Source: Candidatus Woesearchaeota archaeon (GTDB lineage Archaea; Nanobdellota; Nanobdellia; Woesearchaeales; WJKV01). From it: a stretch of 6,470 nucleotides of DNA. The translations under genes and the position numbers were made by a program. Positions 1 through 5,248 of this stretch are shown in pieces. The notes beneath the pieces were generated by a model, which saw nothing but the letters and a program-made list of their open reading frames with translations, searched no databases and was not told the origin of the DNA. Numbering within the stretch: position 1 is the stretch's first letter; each line of letters opens with the position of its first letter. The stretch spans positions 1-6,470 of the forward strand of contig JAHWHE010000012.1 in NCBI GenBank assembly GCA_019323495.1, written 5' to 3'.

Positions 1-896
1 CCGTCATCCTCGCTTAGATTGATGCTCGCTTCTGTAGAGAATGAAAAAGGATATCCTCTTTGTCTTTGGAATGCCTCGATCGCAGGCAGCACCTGCTTGA
101 CTTTTTTGATGCTGCCTATAAAATTATCATCGACAACAAAAACAGGGCCTCTGTGCCCCAGATCATAGATGACAACAAGCTCTTCAATGAACCTGTCTGC
201 AGATTTTAATCTGGGCATGTGGCCGAACATTGACGGCTCGCTGCAGAACTCGCAATTATGCGGACAGCCCCTTGATAATTGTGTTGCCATTAATTCATAA
301 TCTCCCATTCTTAAAAGGTCATATCTTGGGACAGGGGATTTTTCAATATCAGGCCTTGAATCTATTATTTGGATATCTCCTTCATGATTGAAATATGCTA
401 CCATCCTCTGGAATTCACTTCTGTCTATCCTGTTCCCTGCTTCATTCTTTCGCAGAACAAATCTAGCATATGCTCTTTTTGCATTGCCCCTTTCAATATC
501 ATGCAAAAACCTTTCCAGGACACCTGTCTCTGCCTCTCCCAGGACAAAATGGTCGACACCATTGATCTTGTCATAGAATTGTGTAGGATAAGCTCCTCCT
601 GCCACAATTATTTTATTGAATTGCTTTGCCCTTGAAATCACTGCGTCCAACGATTTACACTGGATATACATCGAAGATGTAAACACCATATCAGCCCATT
701 TCAGATGCTCGTCTGCTAAAGTCTCGACATTCTCATCAATTAGCTTCAGATTGTATCTGTCCAGCATCCCTGCAACTGTTATCAAGCCCAATGGGGGCAT
801 GGCTGATTTTTTGCCTATGAATTTAAGAGAATTATGAAAACTCCAATACGTGTCTTCTGGTATTTTTGGATTGACTAGCAATATGTTTTTTGGCAT
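1..896 (-). CDS. B12-binding-domain radical SAM protein, DUF4070-like (N-terminal part, runs off left edge)
   Basis: Reading the minus strand from ATG at 896 gives 298 codons with no stop up to the window edge. Residues 1-125 form a Rossmann-like cobalamin-binding domain (starting MPKNILLVNP, with GGAYP near 100 and the segment VLGEAE near 118-123). The canonical DxHxxG cobalamin loop is not visible, as in many radical SAM relatives. A linker with the family signature PVPRYDLL (188-195) precedes the radical SAM core. Its [4Fe-4S] ligands lie in SRGCPHNCEFC: C211, C215, C218 (Cx3Cx2C). After it come VVDDNFIG (254-261) and FSTEASINL (286-294), both hallmarks of the B12-binding/radical SAM/DUF4070 family that, as I recall, also includes the hopanoid methylase HpnP. 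The substrate cannot be told from sequence; a methyl or other radical transfer is the family expectation. The frame is continuous, with no frameshift. The DUF4070 C-terminal region lies outside the window. No strong SD is present, so a leaderless mRNA is likely. Confidence 0.9.
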   Translation of the reverse strand, partial: MPKNILLVNPKIPEDTYWSFHNSLKFIGKKSAMPPLGLITVAGMLDRYNLKLIDENVETLADEHLKWADMVFTSSMYIQCKSLDAVISRAKQFNKIIVAGGAYPTQFYDKINGVDHFVLGEAETGVLERFLHDIERGNAKRAYARFVLRKNEAGNRIDRSEFQRMVAYFNHEGDIQIIDSRPDIEKSPVPRYDLLRMGDYELMATQLSRGCPHNCEFCSEPSMFGHMPRLKSADRFIEELVVIYDLGHRGPVFVVDDNFIGSIKKVKQVLPAIEAFQRQRGYPFSFSTEASINLSEDD

Positions 897-910
897 TTTA
901 TTAAGAAACC

Positions 911-925
911 CTTTTATATTTTTAA
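911..925 (-). promoter_or_regulatory. candidate TATA box for the radical SAM gene
   Basis: On the minus strand the segment reads TTAAAAATATAAAAG, 14 nt from the start codon at 896 at its near edge. The TTAAAAAT part (918-925) sits 21 nt from the ATG, the spacing seen at the other leaderless starts here. A second AT-rich box, TTATAAATAAG (rc of 927-937), lies further upstream. The box is imperfect and this 41-nt gap is AT-rich throughout, so the call is tentative. Confidence 0.4.
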
Positions 926-937
926 GCTTATTTATAA

Positions 938-1225
938 TTATAACTTTCCTTCTTTTATTTTTTTCACAGTCTCCTTGAACGCTTCTATCTGCTTTTCAGA
1001 CAGGCTGCCGAACTTGAGATAACTGATCTTGATGTTTCGCAGGAACAGATTCCGCCTGTAGAAATCTTCAGGTATATCGAACAGCTTCTTCATGGCAGGA
1101 TCCTTTATCTCTCCTGAAAGCTCTTGTTTCTGGCAGTCATAGCACTGCACATACTTTTGCTTTGATGTGACCAGAACATAGTTCTGCTTGCACTTGTCGC
1201 ATTTCTGTTTGAATTTAACTGCCAT
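938..1225 (-). CDS. small zinc-ribbon protein, 95 aa, function unknown
   Basis: The protein has an N-terminal zinc ribbon built from two CxxC knuckles: C9/C12 (CDKC) and C28/C31 (CYDC), separated by 15 residues rich in Lys and Gln. After a linker (about 35-48) comes a basic helical segment with F-Y-R-R-N near 55-59, LRNIKISYLKFG (62-73) and LSEKQIEAF (75-83), then a Lys-rich C-terminus. I do not recognise a named family. The ribbon plus a LSEKQ-type helix suggests nucleic acid or ribosome/RNA-polymerase binding, which is inference. The ATG at 1225 is chosen because a TATA box lies 21 nt upstream, giving a near-leaderless mRNA, and no SD is visible. It lies 38 nt after the alaS operon's last microgene and 41 nt before the radical SAM gene, on the same strand, so read-through into either is possible. 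Confidence 0.8.
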   Translation of the reverse strand: MAVKFKQKCDKCKQNYVLVTSKQKYVQCYDCQKQELSGEIKDPAMKKLFDIPEDFYRRNLFLRNIKISYLKFGSLSEKQIEAFKETVKKIKEGKL

Positions 1226-1234
1226 AGCAATAAT

Positions 1235-1256
1235 AAAAAATTAAAGTATAAAAAGC
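1235..1256 (-). terminator. possible T-tract terminator of the alaS operon
   Basis: Just after the last gene of the operon, the minus strand carries two T-runs (five T at 1251-1254 plus neighbours, six T at 1235-1240) with no obvious hairpin, the archaeal intrinsic-terminator style. It overlaps the promoter of the next gene, so the T-runs may simply reflect promoter AT-richness. Confidence 0.25.
1247..1254 (-). promoter_or_regulatory. TATA box of the zinc-ribbon gene
   Basis: On the minus strand the box reads TTTTTATA, with 21 nt between it and the ATG at 1225. This predicts transcription starting at or within a few bases of the ATG, as in leaderless archaeal messages. It lies in the 38-nt gap between the microgene stop (1264) and this start. 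Confidence 0.55.
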
Positions 1257-1263
1257 TATCTGA

Positions 1264-1335
1264 TTATTTCTTCTTTTTCTTTTTTGCAGCCTTTTTCTTT
1301 GTCTTCTTAGCCCTGCATCCGCACGTTGCGCACAT
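1264..1335 (-). CDS. 23-aa microprotein: N-terminal MCATCGC metal-type motif plus poly-Lys tail
   Basis: The minus-strand ORF from ATG at 1335 to TAA (1264-1266) encodes 23 residues: MCATCGC, then R-A, then 11 lysines in the last 14 positions broken only by one Thr and an Ala pair. A textbook SD (AGGAGGTGAT) ends 4 nt before the ATG, and its GGAGG core sits 8 nt away, so the ORF is set up for strong translation although far too short for routine calling. The C2-x2-C5-G-C7 motif right after Met is the same pattern as the N-terminal nickel-binding motif of hydrogenase maturation GTPase HypB (M-C-x-x-C-G-C). I infer metal or Fe-S binding only by that resemblance; no HypB is present here. The Lys tail could bind RNA or ribosomes. 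The SD overlaps the last codons of the acetyltransferase, so translation is probably coupled. The low-complexity tail is the main reason for doubt. Confidence 0.7.
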   Translation of the reverse strand: MCATCGCRAKKTKKKAAKKKKKK

Positions 1336-1339
1336 GAAA

Positions 1340-1349
1340 ATCACCTCCT
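1340..1349 (-). promoter_or_regulatory. full-length Shine-Dalgarno of the 23-aa microgene
   Basis: The minus strand reads AGGAGGTGAT, complementary over 10 nt to the expected archaeal 16S 3' end (AUCACCUCCU). It includes the last three codons of the acetyltransferase (AGG AGG TGA, Arg-Arg-stop). The GGAGG core is 8 nt from the ATG. This site is the main support for the microgene start. Confidence 0.85.
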
Positions 1350-1841
1350 TATTAATCCATAAATCAAATCATCAAAGTACTTTCCATTTTTATATGTATG
1401 CATTCTCAGCCTGCCTTCAAGCTTGAATCCGCACTTCTCAAGAACTTTTTTCGAAGCAGGATTGTTTGACAGAACACCTGCCCAGATCTTCTTTATCTTC
1501 ATTTTTTTGAAGCCATGACCTACCATAAGTTTTACAGCTTTTGTCGCAACCCCTTTCTTCCAGAACCTCCTGCACACAACATATCCAAGCTCATAGCATT
1601 TCTTGCTAACAGTCGGATTCTCCAATACAGTAACGCCTGCATACTCTCCATCAACTAAAATCGCAAACATGTGGCACTCCTTGTCCTTGATGCATTTCTT
1701 CAGCGATTTTTTTGCCAGCTTCAGTGTAAAAGGATACTTTATGTCTTCATCATCAAGTTTACTGACTATCTCTTTATCATTAAGACAGTTCCTAAAATCA
1801 TTTAAGTCAGAAAATCTTATCTTCCGTATTGCTACTTTCAT
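1341..1841 (-). CDS. GNAT-family N-acetyltransferase, RimJ/RimL type
   Basis: A 166-aa protein spanning one complete GNAT fold. It opens with the typical strand and helix (IRKIRFSDLNDF, 5-16). The central strands are at about 58-75 (FAILVDGEYAGVTVL) and 83-90 (YELGYVVC). The acetyl-CoA pyrophosphate loop is FWKKGVATKA (93-102), matching the RimJ/RimL form WGKGYATEA. The closing segment is SNNPASKKVLEKCGFKLEG (125-143), with the family's N-x-A-S-x-x-V-L-E-K-x-G-F pattern. The family acetylates N-terminal or lysine amines of proteins, or small amines; the substrate here is not readable. The ATG at 1841 is preceded directly by the stop of the 44-aa gene (GAG GAG TAA ATG), whose last codons give the SD. 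It is the third gene of the alaS operon and lies between two Lys-rich microproteins, which makes those peptides or ribosomal proteins conceivable targets (inference). Confidence 0.9.
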   Translation of the reverse strand: MKVAIRKIRFSDLNDFRNCLNDKEIVSKLDDEDIKYPFTLKLAKKSLKKCIKDKECHMFAILVDGEYAGVTVLENPTVSKKCYELGYVVCRRFWKKGVATKAVKLMVGHGFKKMKIKKIWAGVLSNNPASKKVLEKCGFKLEGRLRMHTYKNGKYFDDLIYGLIRR

Positions 1842-1976
1842 TTACTCCTCTTTTTTGCACTTCTTGAATTTCAATAATTTCTTTCCGTGTCCTTTCTTTC
1901 CCTTGACGACTTTCTTTTTCTTGAATCCGCATTCAAAGACTAGCGATTCTTCCTTTTCAAAACCCTTTGATCTCAT
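1842..1976 (-). CDS. 44-aa Lys-rich microprotein downstream of alaS
   Basis: The minus-strand ORF from ATG at 1976 to TAA (1842-1844) encodes 44 residues, 16 of them Lys, with 6 Glu, one His (H30) and two Cys (C16, C40). The N-terminal third is mixed (K4, E7, K8, E9, E10). C16-G-F precedes a four-Lys run (19-22), then GKKGHGKK (26-33) and a basic C-terminus ending Glu-Glu. It overlaps the last 20 nt of alaS in another frame. A GGGGTG SD (1984-1989) stands 7 nt upstream of the ATG inside alaS, and its final codons form the SD of the acetyltransferase. I do not recognise a family. The charge suggests binding to RNA, rRNA or tRNA; C16/C40/H30 could ligate a metal but do not form a standard zinc motif. 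Support comes from operon geometry rather than homology, so a chance ORF is not excluded. Confidence 0.6.
   Translation of the reverse strand: MRSKGFEKEESLVFECGFKKKKVVKGKKGHGKKLLKFKKCKKEE
1845..1850 (-). promoter_or_regulatory. Shine-Dalgarno of the acetyltransferase, inside the end of the 44-aa gene
   Basis: The minus strand reads GAGGAG immediately before TAA ATG. These six bases are the two terminal Glu codons of the upstream microgene. The spacing to the ATG is 3 nt, somewhat short, so re-initiation after termination at the abutting stop codon may also contribute. Confidence 0.6.
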
Positions 1977-4512
1977 CTTTCCACACCCCTAATTGATCCA
2001 AAAATCTTTGTGCAGTCTTTACGACATGCTCTGGCTGTGTCTTGAAGACATCAGCGACTTTTGTCAGCACATCCCCTTCATACGCATCAGTGCTTATTAA
2101 ATCTAACTCTTTCATTGAAAAACCTTCTGGCACTTTCTTCTTGCCTGCTATCTTTTTAGCCTTCTTCCATTTGTCGAACAGCTCTTCGCACCGGGCAGGC
2201 AGCTTTTCAGCAGGCACATCCAGTATCTTACATAACTCTTCCACAAGCCCGCCTTCAACTTTTTCAACTTTTTCAGCTGCTTTTCCAGCTGTGAATGTAA
2301 TACGGACAACACCGTCCTGAACTTTTGTTGTCTTCAGTATCTTTATCTCTCCGACTTCTGAAGTTTTATGCAGATGCGTTCCTGCGCAGCACTCTACATC
2401 CACCTCAGGGATCTCAACAATTCGCAAACGATCGCCAGGAACAGCGCCTCCCTGATATATAGACATGCCGTACTTCTTCTCTGCATCATTACGCGGCATG
2501 AAAGACATGTGTACATCTAGATTCTCCCTAACGATCTTATTCGCCTCTTTCTCTATCAATGCAAGCTCTTCAGCCGAAATGCTTTGATAATGAGTAATAT
2601 CTAAATGTGCCTTGTCCTCTGATTTTTTAGCGCCTGCCTGATTGATGTGATTCCCCAAAACACGGCGGGCAGCGACATTCACAATGTGCGTCGCAGTATG
2701 ATGCTGTGCAAGCTGCTCTCTTCTTTTTTTATCAATTTTACATGGAACTTCAGAGCCGACAGGAAACTCATGCTCTGACTCAAGCACGTGAACAATAACC
2801 TTGCCCTGCTGGAACACATCAACAACTCTTTCACCAGAAATAAAACCAGTATCGTGCATCTGTCCTCCACTCGTAGGGTAAAAGAATGTTTTATCAAGCA
2901 CAATATTCTTCCCGACCTGCGCAATAACTTTAGCTTTAAACTCAGTGACAAGATAATCATCATAATAAAGGACATCTGTCTCAGGAATCTCTCCAAAATC
3001 AATGTACTCTTCCCTATGCGTGGCAGCTTCATGCTCTGTTTTCTCGTGCCTTTCTGCAACAAGCTTGTAGAAATTCTCAGGAACAATCACTTCCTGGCCA
3101 GCCTTCATGGCCTCTTCACGGATCATCTCAGGCGAGATTCCCTGGCTGTCATAAAGCTCCAATAATTTCTTGGCATCTATCTTCTGTTTTGTCTCTATAA
3201 TGTTCTGTATGATCAAACGGGATTTCTGCCTTGTGCTCTTGAACTTTTCCTCTTCTACATCAAGTATCTTTCTTACCTGTTCAAGGCCATCCATCAGTTC
3301 AGGAAATACAGGCTTCAGGTATTCTGCATGCCAGGCGCATACATCAGGCAGGTAGATGTTCCATCCATACTGCTCGATAAAAGACAGTGCGCGGCGGACC
3401 AACAAACGAAGATTATAGCCTCCTCCGACATTAGAAGGCAGAGCGCCGTCGTTCAATGCAAAAAGAAGGGCGCGCGTGTGGTCTGCTATACTATACAAAG
3501 CACTCAGGGGAAGCAGGTTCTTTTTCAGTTCTTTCACAGTGGTTCCTGCTTTCTGCGCAACTGTCTGCCATGCCTTGTCAATGTCCTTCACTTCATCGAT
3601 ATTCAGATAACCGCCGTAAGGCATGTATCTTTTTATCAATTCTGCATCGTACTTGAAGCCGGATGCAGAAAGCAGTTTTTTCATCACAGTAGGAAAAACA
3701 GCATCATAGATAGTTGGAGTTGCCTGCGAGAACCACGCATTTCTTTCCATTCCCATTCCCATGTCAAGCGCTTTTATCTTTAATTCCCGGGGCATCGATG
3801 CTGTCTGTTCATACAGCATGTAAACTTGATTGCCCAACTCAACACCTCTACTGAAATATTCCATGCAGCAGCCAAAGTTGCCTCCGCCTGCCCATGCATC
3901 CTCGTGGAAAGTGATCTCTTTATTCGGCAGACCAAGACCTTTGTTCAGCCAAGAAAGTATGTGCCTAAAGTAGCTATTCTGGTCCCATTCAGAAGGCGGG
4001 ACAAAAGCGTGCTGCCCTATCATCACGAAACCAGTGTGATGCATTCCTGTGATTCCTACATTATCAGTGTCATCAAACCTAAGACAGAACTGCGGGATGA
4101 CTAAAGGATTTGCAGGAGGCTTTACCTGCCCGCTTATCACGTACGGCTGGAATGCTGCGATAGAAGCGTTCGTGTATTCCATTGTAGGATTCCACCGGGC
4201 TACAACAGGATAACGCTTGATAGGAGTATAGCCGAATTCCTTGAACATCTTTGAGAATTCGAGCCATACAGAAACATAATCTAATTTCTTTTTGCACGGA
4301 TTGTCTGTATAGAACCTGAAGCCTCCTGAACAGACAGGATCTCCGCAGACTGATTGATTTTCATTCACTGTCCAGAAAAAGGTTCCGCACTTGCAATGCT
4401 TTCTGACAAAACCATGCTCCCGCAGGACTTCTGTAGGATAATACTTGTCAGGATCCTTGCTGGCAATAGGCTTGAACTGCGCTTTTTGCTCTTTATCTGG
4501 TATGAACGGCAT
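1957..4512 (-). CDS. alaS: alanyl-tRNA synthetase, archaeal type, with editing domain
   Basis: An 851-aa class II synthetase that charges tRNA(Ala) and clears Ser/Gly-tRNA(Ala). The N-terminus carries the archaeal Cys cluster (C40, C42, C56, C61) around FFWT and CGDPVC. Catalytic motif 2 lies around CLRFDDTDN (R145), AWAGGGNFG at 206-214 contributes to the Ala pocket, and motif 3 is GMGMERNAW (252-260). The tRNA-recognition helical region spans about 270-480. The editing domain (about 505-740) keeps all four zinc ligands: H605 and H609 in HHTATH, C709 and H713 in CCAGTH, plus SGGQMHDTG (548-556). The tail after 750 is unusual: two similar helical units (about 761-787 and 820-846) instead of an obvious globular C-Ala dimerisation domain, and the protein is somewhat shorter than the roughly 900 aa usual in archaea. 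The start at 4512 fits a TATA box 22 nt upstream, giving a leaderless mRNA. It is the first gene of the minus-strand operon. Confidence 0.97.
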   Translation of the reverse strand: MPFIPDKEQKAQFKPIASKDPDKYYPTEVLREHGFVRKHCKCGTFFWTVNENQSVCGDPVCSGGFRFYTDNPCKKKLDYVSVWLEFSKMFKEFGYTPIKRYPVVARWNPTMEYTNASIAAFQPYVISGQVKPPANPLVIPQFCLRFDDTDNVGITGMHHTGFVMIGQHAFVPPSEWDQNSYFRHILSWLNKGLGLPNKEITFHEDAWAGGGNFGCCMEYFSRGVELGNQVYMLYEQTASMPRELKIKALDMGMGMERNAWFSQATPTIYDAVFPTVMKKLLSASGFKYDAELIKRYMPYGGYLNIDEVKDIDKAWQTVAQKAGTTVKELKKNLLPLSALYSIADHTRALLFALNDGALPSNVGGGYNLRLLVRRALSFIEQYGWNIYLPDVCAWHAEYLKPVFPELMDGLEQVRKILDVEEEKFKSTRQKSRLIIQNIIETKQKIDAKKLLELYDSQGISPEMIREEAMKAGQEVIVPENFYKLVAERHEKTEHEAATHREEYIDFGEIPETDVLYYDDYLVTEFKAKVIAQVGKNIVLDKTFFYPTSGGQMHDTGFISGERVVDVFQQGKVIVHVLESEHEFPVGSEVPCKIDKKRREQLAQHHTATHIVNVAARRVLGNHINQAGAKKSEDKAHLDITHYQSISAEELALIEKEANKIVRENLDVHMSFMPRNDAEKKYGMSIYQGGAVPGDRLRIVEIPEVDVECCAGTHLHKTSEVGEIKILKTTKVQDGVVRITFTAGKAAEKVEKVEGGLVEELCKILDVPAEKLPARCEELFDKWKKAKKIAGKKKVPEGFSMKELDLISTDAYEGDVLTKVADVFKTQPEHVVKTAQRFLDQLGVWKDEIKGF
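1984..1989 (-). promoter_or_regulatory. candidate Shine-Dalgarno of the 44-aa microgene, inside alaS
   Basis: The minus strand reads GGGGTG within the alaS codons for Gly-Val near its C-terminus, 7 nt before the ATG at 1976. It differs from GGAGGTG by a missing A. It is a weaker site than the one at 1340-1349 but correctly placed. Confidence 0.45.
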
Positions 4513-4534
4513 ATCATAAAGAGTAAGAATAAGG

Positions 4535-4542
4535 TTTATAAA
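4535..4542. promoter_or_regulatory. shared palindromic TATA box between alaS and the ferredoxin-thioredoxin gene
   Basis: TTTATAAA reads identically on both strands. The alaS ATG (4512, minus) is 22 nt from its left edge and the ferredoxin ATG (4567, plus) 24 nt from its right edge, both right for transcription starting at or beside the start codon. A/purine-rich flanks that could serve as BRE exist on both sides (AATAAGG before it on plus, GGAAAAACA before it on minus). No other TATA box is visible in the 54-bp gap. Confidence 0.75.
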
Positions 4543-4566
4543 TGTTTTTCCATTCTATGCTCTAAA

Positions 4567-5178
4567 ATGCCAGTAGCAATCAATTTCAAGATCTGTGACA
4601 ATGCAAAGGAATGCGGCGGAATCAATGTCTGCCCTAGCAATGCATTGTACTGGGATGAAGACAATGAAACTATCGTGATAGATAACAGCAAATGCACTTC
4701 TTGCGGACTATGTGTTGATACCTGCCCTGTAGGTGCAATCAGGGTCGCGCAGACAGAAGAAGAATACGAGCAGATACAGAAAGAGATAGAACAGGATCCA
4801 AGAGAAAAGGAAGAATTGTTCATTGAGCGGTACGGCGCAGCCAATATAGACCCAAAGATCATGGTTGAAGATTTCAAAGAAGATGTCCTTGATCCAAGCT
4901 TTGAACAGCCTGTAGTAGTAGAGTTCTTCAACGACGAAAGTATCCAATGCCTTCTCCATTCAATTCCGTACAAAGACTTCAGGCCAGACTGTGCTTCTAT
5001 CTTCAGAAAATGCGATGCAAGCAAGTACGAGAATGTCACAGAAACACTAGGCATCACGGTTCTGCCATGCTTAGTAATATTCAAGAACGGCAAGGAAACA
5101 GGCAGGATAGAGGGCGTCTACACCATAGCCCAGAGAGAAGCCTTGAAGGATAAACTAAAGCAGCTTCTTGAAAATTAA
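4567..5178 (+). CDS. ferredoxin-thioredoxin domain fusion, 203 aa
   Basis: Residues 1-60 are a bacterial-type 2[4Fe-4S] ferredoxin fold. The second motif is canonical, C43-x2-C46-x2-C49-x3-C53-P. The first is C10-x5-C16-x5-C22-P, one cysteine short, so one cluster could be [3Fe-4S] or use another ligand. A charged, Glu-rich linker (62-107) leads to a thioredoxin-like domain (about 110-203) with PVVVEFF (115-121), VLPCLVIFKNGK (165-176, P167 as the cis-proline) and a final helix. The expected active site WCxxC is replaced by E-S125-I-Q-C128, so only the second cysteine remains. C142, C149 and C168, the last next to the cis-proline, are extra. A soluble electron-transfer or thiol-redox role is likely, but classical disulfide reduction by a CxxC pair is not supported. 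I chose the ATG at 4567 over an in-frame ATG 71 codons upstream because homology begins there, the upstream part lies antisense to alaS, and the TATA box sits 24 nt before it. Confidence 0.88.
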   Translation: MPVAINFKICDNAKECGGINVCPSNALYWDEDNETIVIDNSKCTSCGLCVDTCPVGAIRVAQTEEEYEQIQKEIEQDPREKEELFIERYGAANIDPKIMVEDFKEDVLDPSFEQPVVVEFFNDESIQCLLHSIPYKDFRPDCASIFRKCDASKYENVTETLGITVLPCLVIFKNGKETGRIEGVYTIAQREALKDKLKQLLEN

Positions 5179-5192
5179 ACAATATTTCAGTA

Positions 5193-5208
5193 TTTTTTCT
5201 TTAAATTT
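5193..5208 (+). terminator. T-rich terminator candidate after the ferredoxin-thioredoxin gene
   Basis: The plus strand has six T, then C and further T-rich sequence (TTTTTTCTTTAAATTT) beginning 15 nt after the stop codon, with no convincing hairpin. This fits U-tract termination in archaea. It lies just before the next promoter. Confidence 0.4.
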
Positions 5209-5216
5209 CCGTAAGC

Positions 5217-5224
5217 TTTATAAA
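5217..5224 (+). promoter_or_regulatory. TATA box of the tandem Lrp/AsnC gene
   Basis: TTTATAAA followed by TG, with exactly 24 nt between box and ATG at 5249. This is the same octamer, flank and spacing as at the ferredoxin gene. It predicts a transcription start within a base or two of the ATG and so fixes that start codon over an in-frame ATG 27 codons upstream, inside the preceding gene. Confidence 0.75.
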
Positions 5225-5248
5225 TGCCTCTGGAATAATGTATATAGA

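Noticed and set aside
425..607. 60-codon minus-strand ORF suggesting a frameshifted radical SAM gene
   Set aside because: I first suspected the radical SAM gene was broken here. Rechecking the bases around 445-455 shows its own frame continues without a stop, and this ORF is an out-of-frame shadow.
1264..1320. Poly-purine tract as a purely structural or regulatory low-complexity element
   Set aside because: Possible, but the perfect SD, ATG, three spaced cysteines and an in-frame stop fit a coding microgene better; kept as a CDS with reduced confidence.
1603..1992. 129-codon plus-strand ORF opposite the acetyltransferase and the 44-aa microgene
   Set aside because: It is rich in Phe/Ser, as expected from the complement of Lys-rich coding DNA, with no motif and no promoter. 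It is an antisense shadow.
2679..4297. Several ORFs of 60-150 codons on both strands within alaS
   Set aside because: All lie within a well-conserved alaS, with composition and position explained by codon bias; none has a promoter, SD or recognisable domain.
4354..4566. N-terminal extension of the ferredoxin-thioredoxin reading frame from an upstream in-frame ATG
   Set aside because: These 71 codons lie antisense to the alaS start region and across the shared promoter, show no homology, and the TATA box position demands the start at 4567.
4536..5093. 185-codon minus-strand ORF opposite the ferredoxin-thioredoxin gene
   Set aside because: It mirrors conserved Fe-S and thioredoxin coding sequence, contains low-complexity Ser stretches and has no initiation signal.
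5168..5248. 27-codon N-terminal extension of the Lrp/AsnC regulator from an in-frame ATG
   Set aside because: It would overlap the previous gene and include the terminator and TATA box. Lrp homology starts at the ATG at 5249.
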